The notes beneath the pieces were generated by a model that worked only from the letters and a program-made list of their open reading frames with translations, searched no databases and had not been told where the DNA came from. DNA of 64,000 nt, from NCBI GenBank assembly GCA_018267655.1, contig JAFDYB010000007.1, forward strand, positions 62,001 to 126,000, written 5' to 3'. This stretch comes from Bacteroidota bacterium (GTDB taxonomy: Bacteria; Bacteroidota; Bacteroidia; B-17B0; Aurantibacillaceae). The first letter of the stretch is position 1. Every line of letters starts with the position of its first letter. This document shows positions 50,654-60,947 of the stretch, piece by piece. A program made the translations under genes and the position numbers.

Positions 50654-53071
50654 ATGGCAACAGATAAAAATAAAGACATCATTTATCTTCCACTAGAAAA
50701 TGTAGATAGCGAACATTGTGCCTTAATTATTGACAAAAAATTGGCGCAAATTAAAGGTGTAGAAACTCACAAAGTAGAATTAAATAATCGCAGAGCTGCC
50801 ATTACAGTTAATAATGTAGAGGTAGTTACAGAAGCGATTAAAACAATTAAAGTTCTTGGGTATGATGTTACCACTGTCAAAAAAACATTTCCTATATTGG
50901 GTATGAGTTGCGCATCATGTTCTAACAGCGCTCAAACCATTATTCAATCACAAAAGGGCGTGGTAAATGCAGAAGTAAACTTTGCCACCGGAAATTTGAT
51001 GGTAGAATATTTGCCGAATATAACCGATGCTGCCAAACTCCAAAAGGCACTTCAATCTATTGGTTACAACCTATTAATAGAAAATGAAACTTTACAGCAG
51101 GAAACATTGGAAGCTATTCACGAACAAAAAATTAAAACATTAAAAAATAAAACTATTTGGGCAGCCACTTTATCACTTCCGGTAGTGATTTACGGAATGT
51201 TTTTTATGAATGCTCCTTTTGCCAACGAAATCATGTGGGCTTTTTCTACACCTGTTGTGCTATGGTTAGGTCGTAATTTTTTTATAAATGCGTGGAAACA
51301 GGCTAAACATCGCTCTGCTAATATGGATACATTGGTGGCATTAAGTACAGGAATTGCATATACCTTCAGTATATTCAACATGTTATTTCCGGAGTTTTGG
51401 CACACAAAAGGTTTACACGCTCATGTATATTTTGAAGCAGCAGCCGTTATCATCACCTTTATTTTACTGGGTAAATTATTAGAAGAAAGAGCTAAAGGGA
51501 ATACATCAACCGCTATTAAAAAATTAATGAGCTTGCAGTCAAAAACAGTAATTGTTATCCAAGCAGACGGAACAGAAAAAACTACAATCATCGAAGAGGT
51601 AACTATTGGAGATACTATTTTAGTAAAGCCCGGTGATAAAATTGCAGTAGATGGTATAGTTGTTTCAGGCAATTCATACGTTGATGAAAGCATGTTGAGT
51701 GGTGAACCTGTTCCCATAATAAAAAAAGAAAATGAAAAAGTTTTTGCAGGAACTATTAATCAAAAAGGAAGTTTTCAATTTAAAGCTGTTAAGGTTGGCA
51801 AAGAAACCATGCTTGCCCACATTATCAAAATGGTGCAAGATGCGCAAGGTAGCAAGGCACCCGTACAGAAATTAGTAGATAAAATTGCAGGTATATTTGT
51901 TCACACCGTAATTGGAATAGCAATAATTGCCTTTATTTTTTGGGTAATTTTAGGTGATGAAAATGCTGCCGTACAAGGTTTATTAGCTGCCATTACAGTA
52001 TTAGTAATCGCTTGCCCTTGCGCATTGGGATTGGCTACACCTACAGCAATCATGGTAGGTATAGGTAAAGGTGCTGAAAAAGGCATCTTGATAAAAGATG
52101 CCGAAAGCCTGGAATTAGCAAAAAAAATAGATGCAATTATCTTAGATAAAACAGGAACAATTACTGAAGGAAAACCGGAAGTAACCAACATTCAGTGGCT
52201 AAACAACAATGATAACACAAGAGGTATTTTAGTAAGCATTGAAAAACAATCTGAGCACCCATTGGCAGAAGCTGTAGTTAAACACTTTGATGATACTCAA
52301 GTAGTTCAATTAGTTAATTTCAACAGTATTACAGGTTATGGTGCAAAGGCAGTTTTTAATAATGAAACTTATTTTGTAGGAAATAAAAAATTATTAAAAG
52401 AATATAATATTGCTGTGCCTGATGAGTTGCAACAACAAGCCGAAAAATGGAGCAAACAAGCTAAAATTATTATTTGGTTTTCAGATAGCAAACAAGCTTT
52501 GGCCGTACTGGCAATTTCTGATAAAATTAAAAACACTTCTGCGCAGGCTATAAAAGAGATTCAAAAGATGGGAATTGATTTATATATGCTTACAGGTGAT
52601 AACGAAGCTACAGCAAAAGCAATTGCCAATCAAATAGGCATTAAACATTACAAAGCAGAAGTATTGCCACAGCACAAAGCTGATTTTGTAAAAGAACTGC
52701 AAAAACAAGGTAAAATAGTTGCCATGATTGGAGACGGTATCAACGATAGCGCTGCATTAGCAACTTCAGATGTAAGTATTGCCATGGGTAAAGGGAGTGA
52801 TATTGCAATAGAGGTGGCAAAAATTACCATCATATCATCAGACTTAAGCAAAATTTCACAAACAATAAAACTATCCAAACAAACCGTTTCAACTATTCAG
52901 CAAAATTTATTTTGGGCATTCATTTACAACTTAATTGGCATTCCTATTGCTGCAGGTGTTTTATATCCTATTAATGGTTTTCTGTTAAACCCAATGATTG
53001 CAGGTGCAGCAATGGCATTAAGCAGTGTAAGCGTAGTAAGCAACAGTTTACGCTTAAAATGGAAGAGATAA
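50654..53071 (+). CDS. copA: Copper-translocating P-type ATPase (CopA)
   Basis: 805 aa. Two N-terminal HMA-like domains: the first lacks CxxC (only one Cys, in DSEHCALII), the second has GMSCASC. Membrane part with the CPC motif (ACPCALGLATPT), the phosphorylation site DKTGTITEG, SGEPVP in the actuator, HPLAEAV in the nucleotide domain and GDGINDSAAL in the P-domain. It exports copper(I) from the cytoplasm. It is downstream of the HMA-AraC regulator. The first HMA domain looks degenerate. Confidence 0.96.
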   Translation: MATDKNKDIIYLPLENVDSEHCALIIDKKLAQIKGVETHKVELNNRRAAITVNNVEVVTEAIKTIKVLGYDVTTVKKTFPILGMSCASCSNSAQTIIQSQKGVVNAEVNFATGNLMVEYLPNITDAAKLQKALQSIGYNLLIENETLQQETLEAIHEQKIKTLKNKTIWAATLSLPVVIYGMFFMNAPFANEIMWAFSTPVVLWLGRNFFINAWKQAKHRSANMDTLVALSTGIAYTFSIFNMLFPEFWHTKGLHAHVYFEAAAVIITFILLGKLLEERAKGNTSTAIKKLMSLQSKTVIVIQADGTEKTTIIEEVTIGDTILVKPGDKIAVDGIVVSGNSYVDESMLSGEPVPIIKKENEKVFAGTINQKGSFQFKAVKVGKETMLAHIIKMVQDAQGSKAPVQKLVDKIAGIFVHTVIGIAIIAFIFWVILGDENAAVQGLLAAITVLVIACPCALGLATPTAIMVGIGKGAEKGILIKDAESLELAKKIDAIILDKTGTITEGKPEVTNIQWLNNNDNTRGILVSIEKQSEHPLAEAVVKHFDDTQVVQLVNFNSITGYGAKAVFNNETYFVGNKKLLKEYNIAVPDELQQQAEKWSKQAKIIIWFSDSKQALAVLAISDKIKNTSAQAIKEIQKMGIDLYMLTGDNEATAKAIANQIGIKHYKAEVLPQHKADFVKELQKQGKIVAMIGDGINDSAALATSDVSIAMGKGSDIAIEVAKITIISSDLSKISQTIKLSKQTVSTIQQNLFWAFIYNLIGIPIAAGVLYPINGFLLNPMIAGAAMALSSVSVVSNSLRLKWKR

Positions 53072-53274
53072 TGCCAAGTTCTGTTATACCAAGTTTAAAA
53101 ATTTTTCGCGGGTAGCGGCTATGCCTGCAACTTAATCATAATCAAAGATACAAAGCTTCATTACTCAAAAACATCAATATTTTTCAATATTTTCAATGGT
53201 TTATATCTTAAAACATCAACATTTCATGCTTGCAATGAACTTATATTATATTTTAAAATATCCAAATAATACAC

Positions 53275-53282
53275 TACTTTTG
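53275..53282 (+). promoter_or_regulatory. Promoter -7 box just before the GTG start at 53287
   Basis: TACTTTTG (TAnnTTTG), 4 bp before the GTG start, so the transcript would have almost no leader. Confidence 0.5.
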
Positions 53283-53286
53283 CGCC

Positions 53287-53985
53287 GTGAAAAAAAAATT
53301 GTTTTTTTGTTTAGTTGTGTGTATTAATATATTTTATGCTCAATTAAAAATATATAAAACTATTACGCCTACGGTAATTGAATCGATTAGTGATAGCCTA
53401 AACAAATGCTCTTTTAGTAAAACAGATTCATTAGTTTATTTAAAAAAAACATTAAATTACTGTTTAAGTGCATTTCCTTTAATTAGATATAACAAAATAA
53501 AAATTGTAGCAGGAAAATATAATCATCCAATTCTTTCGAAACCTAATTTTTGGGCTATGTTTCAAAGCCCTGATGACCGAGTTTATAAAATCTTTATTAG
53601 TACAGAAACTAATAGTCAGCTAGACAGCATAGTTTACAGCAATTTAACATTAAATGCTGCTGTTGGTTTAATTGCTAAAGAAATAACAAGAATTAAAGAT
53701 TTTAGCACAGAAGGATTTTTCGCCCTTTTTGCAAGAAGTTTTAAGCAACTCTCGCAAGGTGCAAAACAAAAAATAGATAAAGATATTGAGCTAAAAACTA
53801 TTGAAGCAGGTTTAGGATACCAATTGTTAAATCTTATTACCGAAACAAATTCAAAACTTAAAATCGAAAATTGGAAGAATTCAAAACACTATAAACATTA
53901 CTCAAAACACATTAAAAACAGACATTTAAGCATTGATAAAATACAAGGATACATAAAAGAAATGCCTGTGTATATTAATAAATAA
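53287..53985 (+). CDS. Secreted protein with a degenerate zinc-peptidase-like motif
   Basis: GTG start; 232 aa with signal peptide (LFFCLVVCINIFYAQ). A segment NAAVGLIAKEITRIKDFST aligns in form with the GLIAHELSHxxDF motif of a family of Bacteroidota secreted putative metallopeptidases as I remember it; both zinc His positions are replaced (KEITR for HExxH). The remainder is helical with a basic HYKHYSKHIKNRH stretch. It may be a non-catalytic descendant. It stands alone between copA and rocD. Function unknown. Confidence 0.7.
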   Translation: MKKKLFFCLVVCINIFYAQLKIYKTITPTVIESISDSLNKCSFSKTDSLVYLKKTLNYCLSAFPLIRYNKIKIVAGKYNHPILSKPNFWAMFQSPDDRVYKIFISTETNSQLDSIVYSNLTLNAAVGLIAKEITRIKDFSTEGFFALFARSFKQLSQGAKQKIDKDIELKTIEAGLGYQLLNLITETNSKLKIENWKNSKHYKHYSKHIKNRHLSIDKIQGYIKEMPVYINK

Positions 53986-54022
53986 AGGCTTGTTGTTAAT
54001 TATTTTTTTGAAGCAAATTTTG

Positions 54023-54030
54023 TATCTTTG
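54023..54030 (+). promoter_or_regulatory. rocD promoter -7 box
   Basis: TATCTTTG is an exact TAnnTTTG match, 20 bp before the rocD ATG. A TTTG lies at 54007-54010, closer than the usual -33 spacing. Confidence 0.6.
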
Positions 54031-54050
54031 CTATTATAAAATTAGTTACA

Positions 54051-55280
54051 ATGACTTCAACAGCAACAAAATCAGAATATCTTATTGAATTAGAGGAGCA
54101 GTTTGGTGCCCATAACTATCACCCTTTACCGGTGGTACTTGAGCGAGGCGAAGGTGTTTTTTTATTTGACGTTGAGGGTAAGCACTATTATGATTTTTTA
54201 TCAGCATATAGTGCCGTTAACCAAGGGCATTGCCATCAACGTATTGTAAATGCTTTAATTGCACAGGCCCAAAAACTAACGCTTACCTCAAGAGCTTTTC
54301 ACAATAATATTTTGGGAGAGTATTCAAAATTTATAACCAATTTTTTTGGGTACGATAAAGTTCTACCAATGAATACAGGTGTTGAAGGTGGCGAAACTGC
54401 AATTAAACTTGCGCGCCGCTGGGCATACGATGTTAAAGGTGTTGAAGAGAATAAAGCCAAAATTATTTTTGCCAAAGGAAATTTTTGGGGAAGAACAATA
54501 GCTGCAATTTCGAGTAGTTGCGATCCTAGTAGTTACAAAGGCTTTGGACCTTATGTGCCGGGTTACGAACTTATTCCATATAATGATTTGCAGGCTTTAG
54601 AACAAGCCATAAAAGATAAAAACGCAGCTGCATTTATGGTTGAACCAATACAAGGAGAAGCAGGTGTAATAGTCCCTAGCAATGGCTATTTAAAAGCTGT
54701 ACGCGAACTTTGCAGCAAATACAATGTTTTATTTATTGCTGATGAAGTTCAAACAGGTTTAGCGCGCACAGGAAAAATGCTTGCTTGTGATTATGAAAAT
54801 GTGAAGCCTGATATTTTGATTTTAGGAAAAGCACTTAGCGGAGGCACAATGCCTGTTAGTGCCGTATTAGCCAATGATGAAATTATGCTTACCATTAAGC
54901 CAGGCGAACATGGTAGCACGTATGGGGGCAATCCGCTTGCTTGTGCAGTAGCAATTGAAGCTCTTAAAGTATTGAAAGACGAAAAACTATCTGAAAATGC
55001 AGCTATTCTAGGCGAATTATTTAGAGCTGAAATGGATAAGCTAATGGCAGAAACCAATGTAATAACAGCCGTTAGAGGAAAAGGATTATTAAACGCTATT
55101 GTAATAAAAGAAAAAAGCGGGAAAACCGCTTGGGATGTTTGTCTCGATTTTGCAAACAATGGCTTATTAGCAAAACCTACTCACGGTGATATCATTAGAT
55201 TTGCACCTCCATTAGTACTAACTAAAACTCAATTAATGGAGTGTGTTGCCATTATTCGAAAAGTAATTTTAAATTATTAA
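54051..55280 (+). CDS. rocD: Ornithine--oxo-acid aminotransferase (ornithine aminotransferase)
   Basis: 409 aa class III PLP enzyme. [20 protein letters not shown] binds the cofactor phosphate, [14 protein letters not shown] carries the PLP-ring Asp, and [15 protein letters not shown] carries the Schiff-base Lys. It converts ornithine and 2-oxoglutarate to glutamate semialdehyde and glutamate, linking arginine breakdown to proline and glutamate. The N-terminal [19 protein letters not shown] is typical of RocD. Confidence 0.95.
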   Translation: MTSTATKSEYLIELEEQFGAHNYHPLPVVLERGEGVFLFDVEGKHYYDFLSAYSAVNQGHCHQRIVNALIAQAQKLTLTSRAFHNNILGEYSKFITNFFGYDKVLPMNTGVEGGETAIKLARRWAYDVKGVEENKAKIIFAKGNFWGRTIAAISSSCDPSSYKGFGPYVPGYELIPYNDLQALEQAIKDKNAAAFMVEPIQGEAGVIVPSNGYLKAVRELCSKYNVLFIADEVQTGLARTGKMLACDYENVKPDILILGKALSGGTMPVSAVLANDEIMLTIKPGEHGSTYGGNPLACAVAIEALKVLKDEKLSENAAILGELFRAEMDKLMAETNVITAVRGKGLLNAIVIKEKSGKTAWDVCLDFANNGLLAKPTHGDIIRFAPPLVLTKTQLMECVAIIRKVILNY

Positions 55281-55306
55281 AAAAGTTTAATCAATTTGGC
55301 AATTTG

Positions 55307-55798
55307 ATGTGTCATAAAAACAATGAAATATTTCAACTTCTAAATCAAATTCCAGATCCAGAAATTCCTGTAATATCAATAGTTGAATTAGGCGTAGTTA
55401 GAGATTTAAATATTATTTCTGATACTGAAATACGTGTAACCATTACACCCACATACAGTGGTTGCCCTGCAATGAAACAAATGGAAGATGATGTTAGAGC
55501 AATTTTACACAAAAATGGCTTTACATCGGTTGAAGTTTTAATGAAATATTCGCCCGCGTGGACAACAGATTGGATTAGTGATGATGCAAAAATTAAACTC
55601 CAAAAATATGGTATAGCGCCGCCGGAAGAGTCAACAAGCGATAAATCTTTTTTAAAAGGCTTACCTAAAATTATAACCTGTCCAAAATGCAAAAGTAAAA
55701 ATACTAAAATGATTTCACAATTTGGAAGCACTGCCTGCAAAGCGTTATATAGATGTAACGAGTGCTTAGAACCTTTTGATTATTTTAAATGCATATAA
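55307..55798 (+). CDS. paaD: Phenylacetyl-CoA epoxidase-associated protein PaaD
   Basis: The frame overlaps the rocD end from 55241, but ATG 55307 (MCHKNNEIFQLL) is the family-like start, giving 163 aa. N-terminal MIP18/DUF59-type domain (DPEIPVISIVELGVVRDL, TPTYSGCPAMKQMEDD) and a C-terminal zinc-ribbon-like region (CPKCKSKNTKMISQFGSTAC, CNECLEPFDYFKC). PaaD is thought to help iron-sulfur or metal assembly of the phenylacetyl-CoA epoxidase. The other paa genes are not in the window. Confidence 0.9.
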   Translation: MCHKNNEIFQLLNQIPDPEIPVISIVELGVVRDLNIISDTEIRVTITPTYSGCPAMKQMEDDVRAILHKNGFTSVEVLMKYSPAWTTDWISDDAKIKLQKYGIAPPEESTSDKSFLKGLPKIITCPKCKSKNTKMISQFGSTACKALYRCNECLEPFDYFKCI

Positions 55799-55982
55799 TT
55801 TTGTTGCTTATAAATAGCACATATTCTATTAAAATTTAAAAACACTATTCTTGTCCAATTAAAAAAACCTAAAACTTTTTAGCAACATTTTATTTCAATT
55901 AGCATTCCAATTGTAATGAAAATTAATTAACTTTACTTTAAGACCATTAGAAATTAAGCTGATTTTTATTAAAAAAAATTTT

Positions 55983-57230
55983 TTGAAAGAAATAATTTAT
56001 ATAATTTTAATTTTCTATTCCGCATTTTACAAGGCCGATACTCTTACTGTAAATAAAAATTTGCTTGAAAAAAAGGACTCATTGCTTTTCAATTACTATT
56101 ACTCTAAATATACTGTATTTAAAAAAATAAAGCAATTTGATTCAGCTTTGATATATAGAAAGTGCGCAGATTCCATTGAGGAAGTCATGTTAGATCAAGC
56201 GATTGAAAAACAGACTAACATAATAGAAACAAAATATCAATCAATAAAAAAAGATACAGAAATAAAAGAATTACAACACGAAAATCAACTGTCAACACTT
56301 GAGAATAAGAGGCACAAGCTCTTTATATTATTTATTGTAATAACATCATTTTTAACGGCACTTACCCTCATATTTTATATTAAGCGCTATCGCGAAAAGA
56401 AAAAATCAAATAACGCATTATTAGAAAAACAAAACGTTATTGAACATGCAAACAATGAGCTAAGCACATACATTAATTTAATGAAAGAAAGTATTGATTA
56501 CGCAGCTCATATTCAACAATCAATATTACCGGGAGAGCAAATGCTTAAAAACTATTTTCCTAATTCGTTTATATTAAATAAACCATTAGAGGTAGTAGGA
56601 GGTGACTTTTTTTGGGTGCACAATTCCGATTCAAAAAAAGTTACATATATAGCCCTGGCAGATTGCACCGGCCATGGTGTAGCAGGTGCATTTATGACTT
56701 TGTTAGGCGATTTTATTTTTAATAGAATAATTGAACGGAATGTTGAACTAAAACCATCACAATTTTTGCAAGAGGTAAATGCAACACTATTTAAAGGGAT
56801 AAACTCTCAATATTTACAACAAATAAAAAGTGGCATGAATGTAGTGCTGCTAAAAATAGATACTGAAAAAAAGATAATACAATATTCAGGAGCAAAAAAT
56901 TATTTTTTTCATGCTCAATCACAAAATAAAATTATTGAAATGCCATCAACGGCATATACACTAGGCTATTTAGAAAATTTTGAATTTACCGACTATGAAT
57001 TAAAATACGAAAAAAATGATTTTATTTATTTATGTACTGATGGTTATATGGATCAAAAAGGTGGCGCTAATAAAAGCAAATTAATGAAATCGGGATTTAT
57101 TTCAATCTTAAACAAAATTAAAGAGCAAAAAATAGAAAATCAAAAACAACAATTAGAAAATGAGTTTAATAATTACAAAGAAACTCAAAAACAAATTGAC
57201 GACGTTTTTGTAATTGGAATTGAATTATAA
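55983..57230 (+). CDS. Membrane-bound SpoIIE/PP2C phosphatase with short N-terminal sensor
   Basis: No ATG is present at the start; TTG 55983 is the best start, though the frame is open back to 55920. The 415-aa product has a signal-like N-terminus (IIYIILIFYSAFYKADT), a helical stretch reminiscent of the end of a TPR array, one TM (KLFILFIVITSFLTALTLIF), a coiled coil, and a SpoIIE-type phosphatase (GGDFFWVHNSD, ADCTGHGVAGAFMTLLG, IYLCTDGYMDQKGG). The sensor is much shorter than usual for TPR-TM-SpoIIE proteins, so it may be a 5'-shortened gene. The catalytic domain resembles that of 36303-41543. Confidence 0.85.
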   Translation: MKEIIYIILIFYSAFYKADTLTVNKNLLEKKDSLLFNYYYSKYTVFKKIKQFDSALIYRKCADSIEEVMLDQAIEKQTNIIETKYQSIKKDTEIKELQHENQLSTLENKRHKLFILFIVITSFLTALTLIFYIKRYREKKKSNNALLEKQNVIEHANNELSTYINLMKESIDYAAHIQQSILPGEQMLKNYFPNSFILNKPLEVVGGDFFWVHNSDSKKVTYIALADCTGHGVAGAFMTLLGDFIFNRIIERNVELKPSQFLQEVNATLFKGINSQYLQQIKSGMNVVLLKIDTEKKIIQYSGAKNYFFHAQSQNKIIEMPSTAYTLGYLENFEFTDYELKYEKNDFIYLCTDGYMDQKGGANKSKLMKSGFISILNKIKEQKIENQKQQLENEFNNYKETQKQIDDVFVIGIEL

Positions 57231-57486
57231 ATAAAAAACATATAAATACCTCAACAACAAATTCTCTTTAATTATTCCTTATTATTATTTTTCTTTTACC
57301 CTACCCCTAGCGGAATGTGAGAGTATTTGATTAAAAAAGAGTCAGCATTCAATCTTATCTTTTGCGCTCTTTCTTAACAATAACTTATTATTCAGCTAAT
57401 ATATAAGCAACACTCCTTCAATAATTTTGTTGCGTAAAAAACAAGTAATTAAAGCTGTATTTACGTAAATTTTAAAAAATCAATAA

Positions 57487-60400
57487 ATGAAAAAAACAAT
57501 CTACATTTTTCTTAGCATCATTGCTACGCTCACAATCTCATTTTCAAAGGCACAAATAACCAGTTCGGCAATTAACGGCAAAATTACCGATTCAAAAGGC
57601 GAGGTGTTGCCGGGCGCTCTTATTCAAGCAACTCATAATCCAACGGGAACAAAATACGCTGCTATGACTGATGCTAAAGGAATTTATCACTTAATTAATA
57701 TGAATGTTGGAGGCCCATATTCAATTAAAATTTCATATATCGGACAAAAAAATATTTCAAAAGAAGGAATATTTTTAAAACTTGGCGAAGATCAACACTT
57801 ATCATTTAAACTTGATGAAGAGTCAAACCAATTAGATGAAGTTGAGGTTGTATATAATACCGACGATAATAAAAAAGGAACGGGTACAAAAATTAGTAAA
57901 GAGCAAATTCAGCAACTGCCAACACTTAGCAGAAGCATTACTGATTTTACAAAGCTAACCCCGCAAAGCTCAAACAATTCGTTTGGCGGAACTAATTTTC
58001 GTTACAATAATATCACATTAGATGGCGCAATTAATAACGATGCAATTGGCTTTAGCCCGTCACAAGGGGGAATCAGCGGAACAAGCAATATGGCAAGTAG
58101 TTCTACTCGTTCTAATCCCATTAGTTTAGATGCTATTGAAGATATGGCTGTTGCAATTGCTCCCTATGATGTAAAATTAGGAAACTTTACCGGAGGAAGT
58201 ATAAATGCCGTTACGCGTCGCGGCACCAATATACTAAACGGTTCGGTGTATGGCTTTGGTAGAAATGCCGGAATTACCGGTCCTGATAATTCCGGTGACC
58301 ACAGCGCAATGCCATCGAGTTATTACGACTATCAAACAGGGTTTAGAATAGGATTGCCAATTATAAAAGACAAATTATTTTTCTTTACCAATGCCGAAAC
58401 AACAAATCGTAGAGAACCTGTATTTTATGAAGCTGGCACCAGCGGCTCATTTATAACAACAGCAATCGCCAATCAAATTGCCGACAGTTTAAGTAGCCCT
58501 CATTTTATGGGTTCTCCTACAAATACCTACAACCCAGGCGCAATAAACAACTATAATGTTTACGCCAAAAGCAATAAATTTTTTGGACGCATTGACTATA
58601 ATATTAACGATAAACATCAGCTTTCTTTTCGTACAAACTGGGTAGGTTCTGAGGCAAGTAATTTAGAAAGTAATGCTTCTCAATTTCAATTTGGAAATTA
58701 CGATTTTATTCAAAAAAATAATAACCTAAGTTTTGTGAGCGAACTAAAAAGTCGTTTTACAAATCGCACTTCAAACAGTTTAATACTTGGCTATACTACC
58801 ATTCACGATTGGAGAGAACCAAGCGGCAGTATTTTCCCTCAAATACAAATTAATAATATAAACGGAACCGGTGTAGCTTTTGCCGGCACTAATCGCGAAG
58901 CTGCTGTATTTAATATGGGACAAAGAACATTTGAAATCACCGATAACTTCAATTTATTTTACGGAAAACATAATTTCACATTTGGCACGCATAACGAATT
59001 ATACGGTATCAACTATGGTTTTATAAACTCGTGGAACGGTAGAATTGATTATAATTCCTTAAGTGCTTTTCTTGCAAATCAACCAAGTAGAATGAGGGCT
59101 TACTACAATCTTTCAAACAACGATTTTAATTACAACCGTGCAAACCCGGTATCAAAGTTTAATATTTATTTACTAAGTGCTTACGCTCAAGACGAGTATG
59201 CAATTTTAGATAATTTAAAAATTACTGCAGGCTTGAGGCTTGATTATACAGCAATTGATCATAATCCAAATTTAGCAAGTTCATTTACACAGCCATATAC
59301 CGATAAAAATTATAGTACAACTTATGCGCATACTTTACCAAGTCAAATTAAAAATAATTTATTTGGAATGCCCGTAATATCACCTCGCATTGGCTTTACT
59401 TACGATGTACTGAAAGATAAAAAAATAATTTTACGTGGCGGAAGTGGTGTGTTTCAAGGAAGAATGCCTTTTGCTTGGATGGGTTATGCTTATTACAACA
59501 ATGGAACAAATTTTGGTGCTTTCGATTATAAAAATTTACCGGCAGGTACGCACATTCCTATTAATCAACAATCTTTTTCAAGCTATATTCCTGCTGCTTC
59601 TTACAGCTCAACACCAAGAACTGTTGAAATTGATGTATTTGACAATAATTTTAAAATGCCAAGAGTTTGGAGAAGTAACTTAGCTGTGGACATTAAATTG
59701 CCGGGTGATGTTAAATTAACACTCGAAGGCATGTACACAAAAACATTGTACGATGTAATGTTTCAACAAATTAATTTAAAAGATTCGGTAAAATATTTAC
59801 CTTATTCAAATGGAAACAATCAGCAACCCGTATATTTAAGTGGTGGCTCAAGTGGAGGGAAAGTTAACCCCGCTTACTCAAGTGTTTATTTAATTACAAA
59901 CACTAATCAAGGTCAACGTTATTCACTAACTGCATCGCTTGCAAAAGAATTCAAATTTGGATTAAACGTTACAGCTGCATACACTTACGGTAAATCGTGG
60001 GATATGGCAAATGGTATTCGCAATTCGCCGGAAAGTAATTGGCAAGTAAACCCAGCTCTTAACCCAAATGCTCTAACGCTTCAATATTCTAATTTCGATA
60101 TTCGCCATCGTATTGTCAGTACAATAGGTTATAAAAAATCATGGAATAAAATGCTTACATCTTACTTTAATGTTATATTCACTGCTCAATCAGGTTCGCC
60201 ATATACTTATGCTTACATTAGTAACAAGGTAACAAACAATGGTCAACAAATTGATTTAGCATATATTCCCAATACACAAAATGATGTGAGTTTAACGCAA
60301 TATACCACAAATGTAAATGGCCTTGTTCAAACTATAACTCCGCAACAACAATGGACTGCATTAAACAACTATATTTTAAACGACCCATATTTAAGCCAAC

Positions 60401-60750
60401 ATCGCGGACAATATACCCAACGCAACGCTGCCCGCACACCATGGAACAACACATTAGATTTTAGATTTATGCAAGACATTAACTTTTATGATAAAAAAGA
60501 GCACAAGCACACTTTAACAATTACTTGGGATGTGATTAATGCACTAAACTTGATTGATAAAGCTGCTGGTTTTGTTTACTTTGTGCCCAATACTTTAAAT
60601 TCAACTGTTGGTTTTGGTTTAACGCCTGTAGGCGGAAGCACTAATGGCTTGCCTAATACGAATTATGCTACACCAACTACAGCACCTTACTCAATTGATA
60701 AATTAAACTCACGCTGGCAAATGCAATTAGGGGTGCGTTATACGTTTTAA
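57487..60750 (+). CDS. Oar-like TonB-dependent receptor
   Basis: 1087 aa. Signal peptide (IYIFLSIIATLTISFSKAQ), carboxypeptidase-regulatory-like domain (INGKITDSKGEVLPGALIQA, YSIKISYIGQ), plug domain (TKLTPQSSNNSFGG, GGSINAVTRRGTN) and a long outer-membrane beta-barrel ending in WQMQLGVRYTF with the terminal aromatic residue. The layout is that of Oar-like receptors that import or handle large ligands; the ligand is unknown. It is preceded by a 256-bp gap with no clear promoter seen and followed by a weak hairpin shared with the convergent MMPL gene. Confidence 0.94.
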   Translation: MKKTIYIFLSIIATLTISFSKAQITSSAINGKITDSKGEVLPGALIQATHNPTGTKYAAMTDAKGIYHLINMNVGGPYSIKISYIGQKNISKEGIFLKLGEDQHLSFKLDEESNQLDEVEVVYNTDDNKKGTGTKISKEQIQQLPTLSRSITDFTKLTPQSSNNSFGGTNFRYNNITLDGAINNDAIGFSPSQGGISGTSNMASSSTRSNPISLDAIEDMAVAIAPYDVKLGNFTGGSINAVTRRGTNILNGSVYGFGRNAGITGPDNSGDHSAMPSSYYDYQTGFRIGLPIIKDKLFFFTNAETTNRREPVFYEAGTSGSFITTAIANQIADSLSSPHFMGSPTNTYNPGAINNYNVYAKSNKFFGRIDYNINDKHQLSFRTNWVGSEASNLESNASQFQFGNYDFIQKNNNLSFVSELKSRFTNRTSNSLILGYTTIHDWREPSGSIFPQIQINNINGTGVAFAGTNREAAVFNMGQRTFEITDNFNLFYGKHNFTFGTHNELYGINYGFINSWNGRIDYNSLSAFLANQPSRMRAYYNLSNNDFNYNRANPVSKFNIYLLSAYAQDEYAILDNLKITAGLRLDYTAIDHNPNLASSFTQPYTDKNYSTTYAHTLPSQIKNNLFGMPVISPRIGFTYDVLKDKKIILRGGSGVFQGRMPFAWMGYAYYNNGTNFGAFDYKNLPAGTHIPINQQSFSSYIPAASYSSTPRTVEIDVFDNNFKMPRVWRSNLAVDIKLPGDVKLTLEGMYTKTLYDVMFQQINLKDSVKYLPYSNGNNQQPVYLSGGSSGGKVNPAYSSVYLITNTNQGQRYSLTASLAKEFKFGLNVTAAYTYGKSWDMANGIRNSPESNWQVNPALNPNALTLQYSNFDIRHRIVSTIGYKKSWNKMLTSYFNVIFTAQSGSPYTYAYISNKVTNNGQQIDLAYIPNTQNDVSLTQYTTNVNGLVQTITPQQQWTALNNYILNDPYLSQHRGQYTQRNAARTPWNNTLDFRFMQDINFYDKKEHKHTLTITWDVINALNLIDKAAGFVYFVPNTLNSTVGFGLTPVGGSTNGLPNTNYATPTTAPYSIDKLNSRWQMQLGVRYTF

Positions 60751-60810
60751 TACCAAGTTCAAATGCATTATACCCTAATCTGTTCGTTCTTTTTTTACTT
60801 TAAAAAAAAA

Positions 60811-60846
60811 CCTTCCGTAATTCTTACTACAGAAAGATTTTTTTCG
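60811..60846. terminator. Possible bidirectional terminator
   Basis: Imperfect hairpin around CTTCCGTA and TACAGAAAG with an A-run before (60802-60810) and a T-run after (60838-60844), between the convergent TonB receptor and MMPL genes. The stem has one mismatch and one bulge. Confidence 0.45.
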
Positions 60847-60947
60847 TCATATCCACAAAAAACAATTTTGCAAACTCTAAAAAAGCATATCTGTACTTGC
60901 CATCATTGCTGTTAGGTAGTATTGTCGGTGCAGCTTCAAAAATAATA

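Noticed and set aside
57231-57486. Possible RNA gene in the gap before the TonB receptor
   Set aside because: No cloverleaf, conserved RNA motif or strong hairpin could be found.
53074-60760. Short ACCAAGTT sequence just after two stop codons (near 53074 and 60752)
   Set aside because: Too short and AT-rich to call a dispersed repeat; no longer match between the sites.
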